64,000 bases of DNA. It comes from Paraburkholderia sp. PGU19 (GTDB lineage: Bacteria; Pseudomonadota; Gammaproteobacteria; Burkholderiales; Burkholderiaceae). The stretch lies in assembly GCF_013426915.1 (NCBI RefSeq), contig NZ_AP023179.1, positions 3,800,671-3,864,670 on the forward strand. Direction: 5' to 3'. How positions within the stretch are numbered: position 1 is the stretch's first letter; each line of letters begins with the position of its first letter. The position numbers were made by a program, and so were the translations under genes. The notes below the pieces were generated by a model. The model had not been told where the DNA came from. It did not search any database and saw nothing but the letters and a program-made list of their open reading frames with translations. Of this stretch, positions 27,349-36,873 are shown one piece after another.

Positions 27349-27762
27349 GCGCGATGAAATGCGGTGCAAGGAAGATAACTGGGCGACGGCAAAGCACTGA
27401 CTGGAAGCACGAGTTCGCAGCCGTCACACCATGCCGACACCCGTCACAGCCCGTCCAGACGGCGTCTGCAGCCTGTCAGAGAGGTGTCGAACGTTGGCAA
27501 AAACCAACGCTGACGGGGCTTTGAACGACTCGGATAGCATCTATTCGATGCTCTGCATGCCAAAAAGGCTGTTTTCCATGCTGTATCAGGCGTTGCAGCG
27601 TGTAATTCTTCGAAACCCTTATCCAGATTGGGTTTGCGCTGCGCTATCATAGCAAGCGCCGCGAGGGAAGCGGCAGCACGGTGCTCCGTGCGGCGCCAGG
27701 CGTGCTGCGGGAGTCGGGGGTATTCCCGAGCCGTCGCTGCTCGACGGCGCGGCGCGCGCACG

Positions 27763-27768
27763 TATAAT
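27763..27768 (+). promoter_or_regulatory. Sigma-70 promoter -10 of the HU gene
   Basis: A perfect TATAAT is at 27763-27768. A TCGACG at 27741-27746 with a 16-bp spacer could serve as the -35 element. The start codon is 49 bp downstream. The rest of 27349-27740 shows no gene. Confidence 0.6.
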
Positions 27769-27816
27769 CGGCGCGTTCGCGCTGTTCGTGTCAACCTAAA
27801 CCAGAAAGGAACCTTA

Positions 27817-28095
27817 ATGAACAAACAGGAACTGATCGACGCCGTCGCAGGTCAGACGGGCGCCAGCAAGGCTCAAACCGGCGAGACGCTGGACACGCTG
27901 CTTGAAGTTATCAAGAAGGCTGTGGCGAAGGGTGATGCAGTCCAGTTGATCGGCTTCGGCAGCTTCGGTTCGGGCAAGCGCGCAGCACGTACGGGCCGCA
28001 ACCCGAAGACGGGCGAAACCATCAAGATTCCGGCCGCAAAGACCGTTAAATTCACGGCCGGCAAGGCGTTCAAGGACGCAGTCAACAAGCGCTAA
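27817..28095 (+). CDS. hupB: DNA-binding protein HU
   Basis: 92 residues from the ATG at 27817 with an AAAGGA Shine-Dalgarno. The full HU fold is present: [20 protein letters not shown], the flavour-determining [20 protein letters not shown] with the DNA-intercalating arm, and the C-terminal [14 protein letters not shown]. This is the nucleoid architectural protein, also needed for initiation at oriC. Strong promoter and terminator flank it as a single-gene unit. Confidence 0.95.
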   Translation: MNKQELIDAVAGQTGASKAQTGETLDTLLEVIKKAVAKGDAVQLIGFGSFGSGKRAARTGRNPKTGETIKIPAAKTVKFTAGKAFKDAVNKR

Positions 28096-28117
28096 GCATC
28101 AGCGCTGAGTTGTTGAC

Positions 28118-28141
28118 ACCCGCCGTCGGCGGGTTTTTTTT
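28118..28141 (+). terminator. Terminator of hupB
   Basis: ACCCGCC, GTC loop, GGCGGGT, followed by an eight-T run, 22 bp past the hupB stop. It also lies just past the 3' end of the convergent GTPase gene. Confidence 0.85.
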
Positions 28142-28184
28142 CGTCTGCATTTTCGACGACGGGCATTACGTCAATCCGTTGCGT

Positions 28185-29468
28185 TCAATGATGGTGATGA
28201 TGATGGCCGTCGTCATCGTGATCATGATGGTGATGACGATCGTGGCCATGATCGTGGTGATCATGATCGTCGTCTTCGAGATCCCACGCCGGGAATGGAT
28301 CACTCAGTGCGCGCCATCCCTCGGCGCCCGATGCGTACTCGTCGTCGGTCAGCAGACATGTATCGAACTTCGCACGCCATTGCGCCGGATCGATGTCGAC
28401 GCCGATCAGCACCAGTTCCTGGCGACGGTCGCCGATCGTGAAGTCATCGGCATCGCCGTACCAGTCGGCCGCGATTTCTTCCAGCAGCTCGTCATCGCCT
28501 TCAGGCCATTCACTGCGATCCTGCGCGGCCCACCACGTTCCTGCCGGCGCCGGCCGGCAAGCGCCGCCCGCTTGCGACAGTGAACCGCCGATCTCGTTGC
28601 GCGTCGCGAGCCAGAAGAAACCTTTGCCGCGCAACACGCCCTTCCACTCTTCATGCAGCAGTGCCCACAGCCGTTCGGGATGAAACGGCCGCCGCGCGCG
28701 ATAGACGACATGCCCGACGCCTGAGCCGCCACTTTCGTTTTCATGGCTCGAAGGATCGTGCAGCAACGCGAGCCAGCCGGCCGCATTCGACGTCGCGTCG
28801 TAATCGAAGCGCGCCGTGCCGATCACTTCCTCGAAAGGCGCATTGCCATAGGTGCTCACGATCTGCGCGGCGCGCGGATTGAGCGCGGCGAGTATCGCCT
28901 GCAGATGCGCGAGAGCGTCGGTGGAAACGAGGTCCGCCTTGTTGATGACGAACACGTCGCAGAACTCGACCTGCTCGATCAGCACTTCGACGATCGTGCG
29001 ATCGTCCTCTTCATGAGCGGCGATGCCGCGCTCGGACAATGCATCGGCCGACGCGTAGTCGCGCAGAAAGTCCGCTGCATCGATCACGGTCACGGCAGTA
29101 TCGACACGCACGAGTGTCGCGAGCGATTCGTCTTCGATGATCGACTCGACGAGGCTCATCGGTTCGTCGATAGCGGCTGCTTCGATGACGATCGCATCGA
29201 AACGATTCGCCGACGCCAGTTCGGCCAACTGTTCGAGCAAATCTTCACCGGCTTGCGCGCAGAGACATCCGTTCGGCAATTCAACCTGCGAGGCAGGCGA
29301 CGATGCGGGCGCCGCGTTGTCGATATCGAGACGGACGGCGGCGAGATCGGTGACGATCGCGGCGATACGCGGGCCAGTGCGGTTCGACAGAATCTGATCG
29401 ACGAGCGCGGTCTTGCCCGCGCCCACGAAACCGGAGATCACGGTAACGGGCAGAAGCGGCTGGTTCAT
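28185..29468 (-). CDS. COG0523/CobW family GTPase with histidine-rich tail (putative metallochaperone)
   Basis: 427 residues from the ATG at 29468. It is a G3E GTPase: P-loop GFVGAGKT (13-20), LPNGCLC with C68 and C70 as the metal-binding motif (the usual third cysteine of CxCC is missing), and VINKADLV. The CobW C-terminal domain follows. The last 30 or so residues are almost all His and Asp, a metal-buffering tail typical of zinc chaperones such as ZigA/YeiR. A zinc role is likely, but I saw no Zur-type operator upstream. Confidence 0.88.
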   Translation of the reverse strand: MNQPLLPVTVISGFVGAGKTALVDQILSNRTGPRIAAIVTDLAAVRLDIDNAAPASSPASQVELPNGCLCAQAGEDLLEQLAELASANRFDAIVIEAAAIDEPMSLVESIIEDESLATLVRVDTAVTVIDAADFLRDYASADALSERGIAAHEEDDRTIVEVLIEQVEFCDVFVINKADLVSTDALAHLQAILAALNPRAAQIVSTYGNAPFEEVIGTARFDYDATSNAAGWLALLHDPSSHENESGGSGVGHVVYRARRPFHPERLWALLHEEWKGVLRGKGFFWLATRNEIGGSLSQAGGACRPAPAGTWWAAQDRSEWPEGDDELLEEIAADWYGDADDFTIGDRRQELVLIGVDIDPAQWRAKFDTCLLTDDEYASGAEGWRALSDPFPAWDLEDDDHDHHDHGHDRHHHHDHDDDGHHHHHH

Positions 29469-29630
29469 CGCGATAGGGAAAACTTGAGGGTGAATGACGC
29501 ATGCGCCTGCCGGACGTTCAAACGGACCTGGACAGGCAGCAGCACGAAGCCGCATTTTGCATCAACTGGAACGAGGCGACGCCTCAAGTAACCTGCGGTG
29601 AATGGGGAACGGGATGCGCGGTGCTGCCAA

Positions 29631-30074
29631 CTATTTGGTTGGCATCAGATTCCACTTCCGGAGAATGGCCACGATTTGCCGCGCGTACTCGTCGCGCAGC
29701 GACGGCGTCTCCGAGTGATAGGCGCCGACAGCCGCCCAGGTGTTGCCGTACTTGTTCATCTTCTGGCGCAGATGCCAGGCGGCGATGTAGACGTTCTTGC
29801 ACGGCTCCATCAGCGTACCCTGCGAGATGCCGTATTGCGCGAGCACGGGCAGATGCACGGAGTTGATCTGCATGACGCCATAGTCGGTCGAGCCGTTGGC
29901 GTTCTTGTGCACTGCCGTGGGACGGTTATGCGATTCCTGCCAGGCAATGGCCCGAAGAATCAACGGGTTGACCTTCTGATAGCCAGCGGCCTCGTCGAAG
30001 CAGTCGGCGCGCGCGGACCCGGCGCTGACTAGCGCGGCCAAAGCAACGGCGACAGTGACGGCGATTGGCTTCAT
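29631..30074 (-). CDS. Small lytic transglycosylase
   Basis: 147 residues with a signal peptide (cleavage ARA-D, residue 23). The SLT domain has catalytic E47 in AIAWQESH, then GVMQINSVH and AVGAYHS. C25 and C92 (MEPCKN) may form a disulfide. It cleaves peptidoglycan glycan strands; stand-alone enzymes of this size (VirB1/IpgF type) often serve trans-envelope machines. It diverges from gspD, so a part in assembling the secretion system is plausible. Confidence 0.88.
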   Translation of the reverse strand: MKPIAVTVAVALAALVSAGSARADCFDEAAGYQKVNPLILRAIAWQESHNRPTAVHKNANGSTDYGVMQINSVHLPVLAQYGISQGTLMEPCKNVYIAAWHLRQKMNKYGNTWAAVGAYHSETPSLRDEYARQIVAILRKWNLMPTK

Positions 30075-30572
30075 CGGTCAAGATGACGAACTATGTTCCT
30101 TTCTGAGCAGCGGGACGGTAAAGACGACTCGAAACCTATATCCGGCGGGCTTGAACTCGGGAAAACCCGTTACCTTCGGGATACTCGAACCATCATTCCG
30201 CCCGTATCATACCGGCTGGACATGTCGTGTTAAAGTTGGCCAGCCGACATAAGCGAGTAACTTGCGGCCAAAGGCGGCCGCCAACGCGCACCGGTCCGGA
30301 ACGCAAAACTTTCAAGAACTTAACAGATTACGCAATCCGAGAAGCGTCGGATCGGAAACGTTAGAGGAATCGCGCGGAACTGCCCGGTTCTGTGACATTT
30401 CCGACATGAAAAGCTGTTACTGTTCGTTGTTTTTGATTACAGGGAGGCAAGGCATCCTTGGCACTGGCTGCCACGGAAGCGTTTTGCCGGACTGGGGACG
30501 ACAAGGTGTCGGCCGGTCGTCCACTGTGCATGACCGTCGGCGGATCACAACGTCGGCTTCGAAACCACATCC
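30075..30572. other. Intergenic region between the transglycosylase gene and gspD
   Basis: About 500 bp without a convincing gene. It must hold the divergent promoters of the lytic transglycosylase gene and of the gspDEF operon. The middle part (30300-30430) is AT-rich. I saw no clear hairpin or repeat. Confidence 0.5.
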
Positions 30573-32957
30573 ATGAGAAGAAATCGTATGGCATTGCGTC
30601 GCGTCGCGACAGCGTTGCTGGTCGCTGGCATGATCACCGCGCAGATCGCCCACGCTCAGGTGACGCTCAACTTCGTCAACGCCGACATCGATCAGGTGGC
30701 GAGGGCGATCGGCGCAGCGACGGGTAAAACGATCATCGTCGACCCGCGGGTGAAAGGGCAATTGAACCTGGTTTCCGAGAATCCCGTTCCCGAAGACCAG
30801 GCGCTGAAGACCTTGCAGTCCGCGTTGAGAATGCAGGGTTTTTCGCTGGTTCAGGACCATGGCGTCCTGAAGGTCGTGCCCGAAGCCGATGCGAAGCTGC
30901 AAGGCGTGCCGACCTATATCGGCAATGCGCCCGCAGCACGCGGCGATCAGGTGGTCACGCAGGTATTCCAGCTGAAGAACGAATCGGCGAATAACCTGTT
31001 GCCCGTATTGCGCCCGCTGATCTCGCCGAACAACACGGTTGCGGCCTATCCGGGCAACAACACGATTGTCGTGACGGACTATGCGGACAACGTGCGCCGC
31101 ATTGCGCAGATCATCGCTGGCGTCGATACGGCGGCGGGCCAGCAGGTGCTGGTCGTGCCGCTGAAGAACGCAAATGCGATCGACGTCGCGACGCAAATGG
31201 CGAAGATGCTCGACCCCGGTACGATTGGCAACACCGATGCCACGCTGAAGGTGTCCGTGCAGGCCGATCCGCGCACCAATTCGCTGCTGCTGCGCGCGTC
31301 GAACGCGGGGCGTCTCGCGGCGGCGAAGTCGCTCGCCAGGCAGCTGGATGCCGCAACGGGCCAGCCCGGCAACATGCATGTCGTGTCGTTGCGCAATGCA
31401 GACGCCGTGCGTCTTGCGAAGACGCTGCGCGGCATGCTCGGCAAGGGCGGTGGCGGTGGCGGTGGCGGTGGCAATGAATCGTCGTCGGGTGGCGGCAATA
31501 ACGCGAACTCGTTCAACCAGAACAACTCGCCCTCGTCGACGGGTGGCGCGGGCACGCCGCCGCTGCCGTCGGGATCGATGGGCGGGTCGTCGGGGTCGTC
31601 GCTGGGCAGCAATCCGCTGGGCACGGGCGGCGCCGGCGGCGGTGGCTATGGCGGTCAGGGCAGCAACAACTCGGACTTTCTCGGCGAGAAGGAAGGCAGC
31701 GGCGGCGACGACAATCAGCCCGGCGGCATGATCCAGGCCGACGCGTCGACGAACTCGCTGATCATCACCGCGTCCGACCCCGTCTACCGCAATCTGCGCA
31801 CCGTGATTGACCAGCTGGACGTGCGCCGCCCGCAGGTCTACATCGAAGCGCTGATCGTCGAACTGAACTCGAACACGAACGCCAACCTGGGTATCCAGTG
31901 GCAGATCGGCAGCGGCAACGTGTTCGCGGGCACCAACCTTGCCACGGGCGGTGGCAACAGTATCGTCAACGTGACGGCGGCAGCGGCAGCCAGCGCCGCC
32001 ACGGGTGGCCTGGCGACCGCGCTGGCGGCGCAGAATCTCCAGCAGGGCCTGAATGTAGGCTGGCTGCACAACCTCTTCGGCGTGCAGGGGCTCGGCGCGT
32101 TGCTGCAGGCACTGTCGCAGACGAGCGACGCCAACGTGCTGTCCACGCCTAACCTCATCACGCTCGACAACCAGGAGGCGAAGATCGTCGTCGGTACGAA
32201 CGTGCCGATCCAGACGGGCTCGTATTCGAACCTCACGAGCAGCACGGCGACCACGGCGTTCAACACCTTCGATCGCATCGACGTCGGTCTGACGCTGCAC
32301 ATCAAGCCGCAGATCACCGAGGGCGGCATCCTGAAACTCCAGCTGTATACGGAAGATTCGGCGATCGTGGCGGGCACGACCAACGTGGCGACCAATCCGG
32401 CCGGCCCTGAGTTCACGAAGCGCTCGATCCAGTCGACCGTGCTCGCCGACAACGGCGAGATCATTGTGCTCGGCGGCCTGATGCAGGACAATTACCAGGT
32501 CAATAACAGCAAGGTGCCGCTGCTCGGCGACATCCCATGGATTGGCCAGTTGTTCCGCTCCGAAAACAAGGTTCGCGCGAAGACCAATCTGCTGGTATTT
32601 CTGCGTCCGGTGATCATCAACGACCGCGACACGGCGCAAGCGGTGACGGCGAACCGCTACGACTACATCCAGGGCGTGACGGGTGCATATAAGTCCGACA
32701 ACAACCTGATCAAGGACAAGGACGATCCCGTGGTGCCGCCGATGCCGGTTGGCCCGAGCCAGGGTGGATCGCCTTTGAACCTGTTCGATCTCGACGCGAT
32801 GCGGCGACAACAGGCGCTTGGCGTGCCCGTCCCGGCTCCCGCCTACGTCCCGCCGCAGCAGCCTCAGATGCAGCCCCAACCGCAGATGCAGGCGCAGCCG
32901 CCCGCACAAACGGTCCCGGCGCAACCGGGCACGAGTACGCCGAAGGTGCAGCCGTGA
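30573..32957 (+). CDS. gspD: Type II secretion system secretin GspD
   Basis: 794 residues, with a signal peptide ending AHA-Q (residue 28); a second ATG at 30588 is possible. The N-terminal N0-N3 domains start with VTLNFVNADIDQVARAIG. A Gly/Ser/Asn-rich insert at about 289-385 interrupts the N3 region. The secretin domain follows (VLSTPNLITLDNQEA; DNGEIIVLGGLMQDN; KVPLLGDIPWIGQLF). A Pro/Gln-rich tail ends the protein. It forms the outer-membrane channel of the Gsp system. Stop overlaps the gspE start. Confidence 0.96.
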   Translation: MRRNRMALRRVATALLVAGMITAQIAHAQVTLNFVNADIDQVARAIGAATGKTIIVDPRVKGQLNLVSENPVPEDQALKTLQSALRMQGFSLVQDHGVLKVVPEADAKLQGVPTYIGNAPAARGDQVVTQVFQLKNESANNLLPVLRPLISPNNTVAAYPGNNTIVVTDYADNVRRIAQIIAGVDTAAGQQVLVVPLKNANAIDVATQMAKMLDPGTIGNTDATLKVSVQADPRTNSLLLRASNAGRLAAAKSLARQLDAATGQPGNMHVVSLRNADAVRLAKTLRGMLGKGGGGGGGGGNESSSGGGNNANSFNQNNSPSSTGGAGTPPLPSGSMGGSSGSSLGSNPLGTGGAGGGGYGGQGSNNSDFLGEKEGSGGDDNQPGGMIQADASTNSLIITASDPVYRNLRTVIDQLDVRRPQVYIEALIVELNSNTNANLGIQWQIGSGNVFAGTNLATGGGNSIVNVTAAAAASAATGGLATALAAQNLQQGLNVGWLHNLFGVQGLGALLQALSQTSDANVLSTPNLITLDNQEAKIVVGTNVPIQTGSYSNLTSSTATTAFNTFDRIDVGLTLHIKPQITEGGILKLQLYTEDSAIVAGTTNVATNPAGPEFTKRSIQSTVLADNGEIIVLGGLMQDNYQVNNSKVPLLGDIPWIGQLFRSENKVRAKTNLLVFLRPVIINDRDTAQAVTANRYDYIQGVTGAYKSDNNLIKDKDDPVVPPMPVGPSQGGSPLNLFDLDAMRRQQALGVPVPAPAYVPPQQPQMQPQPQMQAQPPAQTVPAQPGTSTPKVQP

Positions 32958-34471
32958 GCACGCCGCACGCGCCTGGCAGCGCGCCGCCCGATTCAGCGGC
33001 CACGGGCGGAGCGCATCGCGAGCCGCCCTCTGCGCTAGCCGCGCGACTCGTGCCGTATGGCTTCGCGAAGAGCGGTCAGATTCTCGTGGCGCATCAGCAC
33101 GCCGATTCCATGGAAGTGTGGATCAGCGAACGCACGACCCAGGCCGCGCTTGCGGAAGTCGCGCGCAATTTCGGCGCGGTGTCGGTGGTGCGCCTCGAAG
33201 CGGATGAACTCTCGCAGGCGATCAATCAGGCGTATTCGCGCCAGGACGGCAGCGCTGCGCAGGTAGTCGGCGAGGTGGAAGGCGAAGTCGATCTGTCGCG
33301 TCTGATGCAGGACATTCCCGAAGTGGAAGACCTGCTGGAATCCGAAGACGACGCGCCGATCATCCGCATGATCAACGCGTTGCTCACGCAGGCGGCGCGC
33401 GAACAGGCTTCGGATATTCATATCGAGCCGTTCGAGAATGCGTCGGTGGTGCGCTTTCGCGTCGACGGCACGCTGCGCGACGTGGTGCGTCCGAAGAAAG
33501 CGCTGCACGGCGCGCTGATTTCGCGGATCAAGATCATGGCGCAACTCGACATCGCCGAGAAGCGTCTGCCACAGGATGGTCGCATTACGTTGCGCGTCGG
33601 CGGGAGGCCCGTCGACGTGCGCGTATCGACTTTGCCGACGGGCCACGGCGAGCGCGCTGTGCTGCGTCTGCTGGAAAAAGACGCGCAGCGTTTGAACCTC
33701 GAAGCGCTCGGCATGGCGTCCGATACGCTCGGCCAGTTCGACAAGCTGATTTCGCGTCCACACGGCATCGTGCTCGTGACGGGTCCAACAGGTTCGGGCA
33801 AGACGACCACGCTGTACGCGTCGATGTCGCGGCTCGAAACGGCGACGACGAACATCATGACCGTCGAAGACCCGATCGAATACGATCTGTCCGGCATCGG
33901 CCAGACGCAGGTCAACGAGCGGATCGGCATGACGTTCGCCCGCGCGCTGCGTTCCATTCTGCGTCAGGACCCGGACATCATCATGATTGGTGAAATACGC
34001 GATCTCGAAACGGCGCAGATCGCCGTGCAGGCATCGCTGACGGGCCACCTCGTACTCGCCACATTGCACACCAACGACGCCGCGTCCGCGGTCACGCGTC
34101 TGACGGATATGGGCGTCGAGCCGTATCTGCTCGCGTCGTCGCTGCTCGGCGTGCTGGCGCAGCGTCTCGTGCGGCGTCTGTGTCCCGTGTGCAAGGTGGA
34201 GCGCGAAGAAGAAGGCGGTCGCAAGTTCTGGCATCCCGTCGGCTGCGACAAGTGCGGACATTCGGGCTATGCGGGACGGCGCGGCGTGTACGAACTGCTG
34301 AACGTCGACGAATCGATCCGCTCGCTGATTCACCGCAACGCCTCCGATGCCGAGATTCTCGACACTGGCCGCAAGCAAGGCATGCGCACGTTGCGCGAGG
34401 ACGGCGACCGCTGGCTCGCATCGGGCCTGACGTCGCTCGAAGAAGTGATACGCGTGACGGGCGGGGTCTAA
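32954..34471 (+). CDS. gspE: Type II secretion system ATPase GspE
   Basis: 505 residues; the start overlaps gspD by 4 bp. The N1E domain is followed by the ATPase core: P-loop GPTGSGKTTT near residue 277, Asp box MTVEDPIEYDL, Walker B IIMIGEIRDLETAQIA, and a His box ATLHTNDA. A tetracysteine zinc motif (CPVC then CDKC) lies near residues 410-435. This cytoplasmic hexamer drives pseudopilus assembly. Confidence 0.96.
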   Translation: MSTPHAPGSAPPDSAATGGAHREPPSALAARLVPYGFAKSGQILVAHQHADSMEVWISERTTQAALAEVARNFGAVSVVRLEADELSQAINQAYSRQDGSAAQVVGEVEGEVDLSRLMQDIPEVEDLLESEDDAPIIRMINALLTQAAREQASDIHIEPFENASVVRFRVDGTLRDVVRPKKALHGALISRIKIMAQLDIAEKRLPQDGRITLRVGGRPVDVRVSTLPTGHGERAVLRLLEKDAQRLNLEALGMASDTLGQFDKLISRPHGIVLVTGPTGSGKTTTLYASMSRLETATTNIMTVEDPIEYDLSGIGQTQVNERIGMTFARALRSILRQDPDIIMIGEIRDLETAQIAVQASLTGHLVLATLHTNDAASAVTRLTDMGVEPYLLASSLLGVLAQRLVRRLCPVCKVEREEEGGRKFWHPVGCDKCGHSGYAGRRGVYELLNVDESIRSLIHRNASDAEILDTGRKQGMRTLREDGDRWLASGLTSLEEVIRVTGGV

Positions 34472-34476
34472 AGCGC

Positions 34477-35694
34477 ATGCCCGCATTCCGTTTCGAAGCG
34501 ATCGACGCCGCCGGCAAGGCGCAAAAAGGCGTGCTCGATGCCGACAGCGCGCGCGGCGCACGCACGCAGTTGCGCACGCAAGGTCTGACGCCGCTCGTCG
34601 TCGAACCGGCGGCGACGCGCACGCGCGGCGAGCGCACCCAGCGGCTGTCCTTGGGGCGCAAGCTCTCGCAGCGCGAGCAGGCGATTCTCACGCGGCAACT
34701 CGCGAGTCTGCTGATCGCCGGTCTGCCACTCGACGAAGCGCTCTCGGTGCTCACCGAGCAGTCGGAGCGCGATTACATCCGCGAACTGATGGCCGCGATC
34801 CGCGCAGAAGTGCTGGGCGGCCATTCGCTGGCAAACGCGCTGTCACAGCATCCGAAAGATTTTCCCGAGATTTATCGCGCGCTGGTCGCAGCGGGTGAAC
34901 ATACGGGCAAGCTCGGACTCGTGCTGTCGCGCCTCGCCGATTACATCGAGCAGCGCAACGCGCTCAAGCAGAAGATCGTGCTCGCGTTCACGTATCCGAC
35001 CATCGTGACGATCATCGCGTTCGGCATCGTCACGTTCCTGTTGAGCTACGTCGTGCCGCAGGTCGTCAACGTGTTCGCCAGCACGAAGCAGCAGTTGCCG
35101 ATCCTCACGGTGATGATGATGGCGCTCTCCGGCTTCGTGCGTAACTGGTGGTGGGCCATGCTGATCGCGCTGGTGATCGTCGTGTACGTGGTGCGCGCGA
35201 TACTCGCGCAACCGGGACCGCGCCTCGCGTTCGATCGCTGGGTTTTGACGGCGCCCCTCTTCGGCAAGCTCGTGCGCGGCTACAACACGGTGCGCTTCGC
35301 GAGCACGCTCGGCATTCTGACGGCGGCGGGCGTGCCGATTCTGCGCGCGCTGCAGGCCGCGAGCGAAACGCTCAGCAACAAGGCGATGCGCAACAACATC
35401 GACGACGCGATCGTCCGTGTGCGCGAAGGCACGTCGCTGTCGCGCGCGCTCGGCAACACGAAGACCTTTCCGCCTGTGCTCGTGCACCTGATCCGTTCGG
35501 GCGAAGCGACGGGCGACGTGACGACGATGCTCGACCGCGCGGCCGAAGGTGAGGCGCGCGAACTCGAACGGCGCACGATGTTCCTGACGAGTCTGCTCGA
35601 GCCTCTGCTGATTCTCGCGATGGGCGGCGTAGTGCTGGTGATCGTGCTCGCGGTGATGCTGCCGATCATCGAGTTGAACAACCTGGTGCAGTGA
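34477..35694 (+). CDS. gspF: Type II secretion system inner-membrane platform protein GspF
   Basis: 405 residues from the ATG at 34477, 5 bp after gspE. Two GspF/PilC repeats (about 65-195 and 270-390) carry REQAILTRQLASLLIAGLPL and VRFASTLGILTAAGVPILRA. Membrane segments are near 165-190, 220-240 and 375-400. It couples GspE motor action to the pseudopilus. Confidence 0.96.
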   Translation: MPAFRFEAIDAAGKAQKGVLDADSARGARTQLRTQGLTPLVVEPAATRTRGERTQRLSLGRKLSQREQAILTRQLASLLIAGLPLDEALSVLTEQSERDYIRELMAAIRAEVLGGHSLANALSQHPKDFPEIYRALVAAGEHTGKLGLVLSRLADYIEQRNALKQKIVLAFTYPTIVTIIAFGIVTFLLSYVVPQVVNVFASTKQQLPILTVMMMALSGFVRNWWWAMLIALVIVVYVVRAILAQPGPRLAFDRWVLTAPLFGKLVRGYNTVRFASTLGILTAAGVPILRALQAASETLSNKAMRNNIDDAIVRVREGTSLSRALGNTKTFPPVLVHLIRSGEATGDVTTMLDRAAEGEARELERRTMFLTSLLEPLLILAMGGVVLVIVLAVMLPIIELNNLVQ

Positions 35695-35696
35695 CG

Positions 35697-35739
35697 GCCC
35701 GTTAGCGTCCGAAAGACTTGCAAGCCGGACGGGCGTTTT
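35697..35739 (+). terminator. Bulged hairpin between gspF and gspC
   Basis: GCCC and GTCCG (35697-35700, 35707-35711) can pair with CGGAC-GGGC (35726-35734) with a bulge, followed by TTTT. It ends the gspDEF transcript between two convergent genes, so gspG onward needs its own promoter. Confidence 0.5.
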
Positions 35740-35769
35740 CAGCTTGCGTCGGCCCGGCAGAGAATGACA

Positions 35770-36183
35770 TCAGCGCACGTAGATAGTCGGGCCGGGCGGG
35801 TTCGCGGGAAGGAAGATTTCGGAGTGGGAGCCGTTACGGTCGATGATGATCGAGCGGGCGCGCACTTCGGCGAGCTTGGCGCCTTGCATGATCGTGCTGC
35901 CCAGCGATACGGCATGCGGCGGTTCGCCGCCCGTGCTGATGATCGCGGCGGCGCCTTCGCTGAGCGCGAGGATGCCGAACAGATGGATGTCCTGATTCGC
36001 GGTGCGCGTGAGCTGGCCGCCAAACAGCGCCGCAGCCTGATCCGTCGAAACGGGCGCGCGCACGGCGGCAGCGGGCACGGGCGCACCGGCATGCGACGTG
36101 AGCGTGACAACCCAGTAAGTGAGCGTCGCGCAGAACACGGCGAAAACGGCGAGCGAAATCAGGCGGATCTGGAGTGCGTTCAT
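35770..36183 (-). CDS. gspC: Type II secretion system protein GspC (short form, inverted)
   Basis: 137 residues. One N-terminal membrane helix (about 8-28) is followed by the periplasmic homology region: ALFGGQLTRTANQDIHLFGIL and later EVRARSIIIDRNGSHSEIFL. The protein stops there, with no PDZ or coiled-coil domain as in longer GspC proteins. It links the inner-membrane platform to the secretin. It lies on the strand opposite to all other gsp genes, an arrangement known from Burkholderia gsp clusters. Confidence 0.85.
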   Translation of the reverse strand: MNALQIRLISLAVFAVFCATLTYWVVTLTSHAGAPVPAAAVRAPVSTDQAAALFGGQLTRTANQDIHLFGILALSEGAAAIISTGGEPPHAVSLGSTIMQGAKLAEVRARSIIIDRNGSHSEIFLPANPPGPTIYVR

Positions 36184-36353
36184 TCGTGTAATTGTACGGA
36201 CTATTGTGAATTTTGCGGCATACGGATCGGCAGATCGGAAGCCTTCAACTGCATGACATTAAAATGACCGACCGGACGTGCAGAGTGCTGAATTCTCAAC
36301 GCTTTACGTGACGTCTGATCGATCGACCCTTCATTCAAACGAGGTAGCAAGCT

Positions 36354-36830
36354 ATGCAAATGTGGACCAGTCGCCGCAACGAGATCGCGGCTATGCGCGC
36401 GGGCCAGCGCGCCCGCCTTCAACGCGGGTTCACGCTGATCGAAATCATGGTCGTGATCGCGATCCTCGGCATTCTGGCTGCGCTGATCGTGCCGAAGATC
36501 ATGAGCCGTCCGGACGAAGCGCGCCGCGTGGCCGCCAAGCAGGACATCGGCACTATCATGCAGTCGCTGAAGCTCTATCGTCTCGACAACGGCCGCTATC
36601 CGACGCAGGAACAAGGCCTGCGCGCGCTGATCGAAAAACCGTCGACGGACCCGGTGCCGAACAACTGGAAGGACGGCGGTTATCTCGAACGTCTGCCTAA
36701 CGACCCATGGGGCAATTCGTATCAGTATCTGAACCCGGGTGTGCACGGCGAGATCGACGTGTTCAGCTACGGTGCGGACGGCAAGCCGGGCGGCGAAGGC
36801 AACGATGCCGACGTCGGCTCGTGGCAATAG
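36354..36830 (+). CDS. gspG: Type II secretion system major pseudopilin GspG
   Basis: 158 residues. A 25-residue basic leader ends at G25, and the mature protein begins with F26-T-L-I-E30, the prepilin peptidase site. The N-terminal helix [16 protein letters not shown] follows. C-terminal motifs include [23 protein letters not shown] [29 protein letters not shown] and [12 protein letters not shown], the calcium loop of GspG. It is the first gene of the second gsp operon; its promoter must lie in 36184-36353, divergent from gspC. Confidence 0.95.
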   Translation: MQMWTSRRNEIAAMRAGQRARLQRGFTLIEIMVVIAILGILAALIVPKIMSRPDEARRVAAKQDIGTIMQSLKLYRLDNGRYPTQEQGLRALIEKPSTDPVPNNWKDGGYLERLPNDPWGNSYQYLNPGVHGEIDVFSYGADGKPGGEGNDADVGSWQ

Positions 36831-36873
36831 GCTCATCACGCTGATTGAATCGATATCCATCGTTACCGGCACC

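Noticed and set aside
28185..28290. Short repeats of ATGGTGATGATG type that might look like a microsatellite or CRISPR remnant
   Set aside because: They encode the His/Asp tail of the COG0523 GTPase on the minus strand.
31440..31720. GGTGGC-rich tandem tract
   Set aside because: It is the Gly/Ser/Asn-rich insert of GspD, in frame and common in secretins of this group.
30417..32924. 835-codon open frame antisense to gspD
   Set aside because: It mirrors the codon pattern of gspD in GC-rich DNA, is Arg/His-rich with no recognisable domain, and has no ribosome site.
33035..34561. 508-codon open frame antisense to gspE
   Set aside because: Shadow of a certain gene, without domain or ribosome site.
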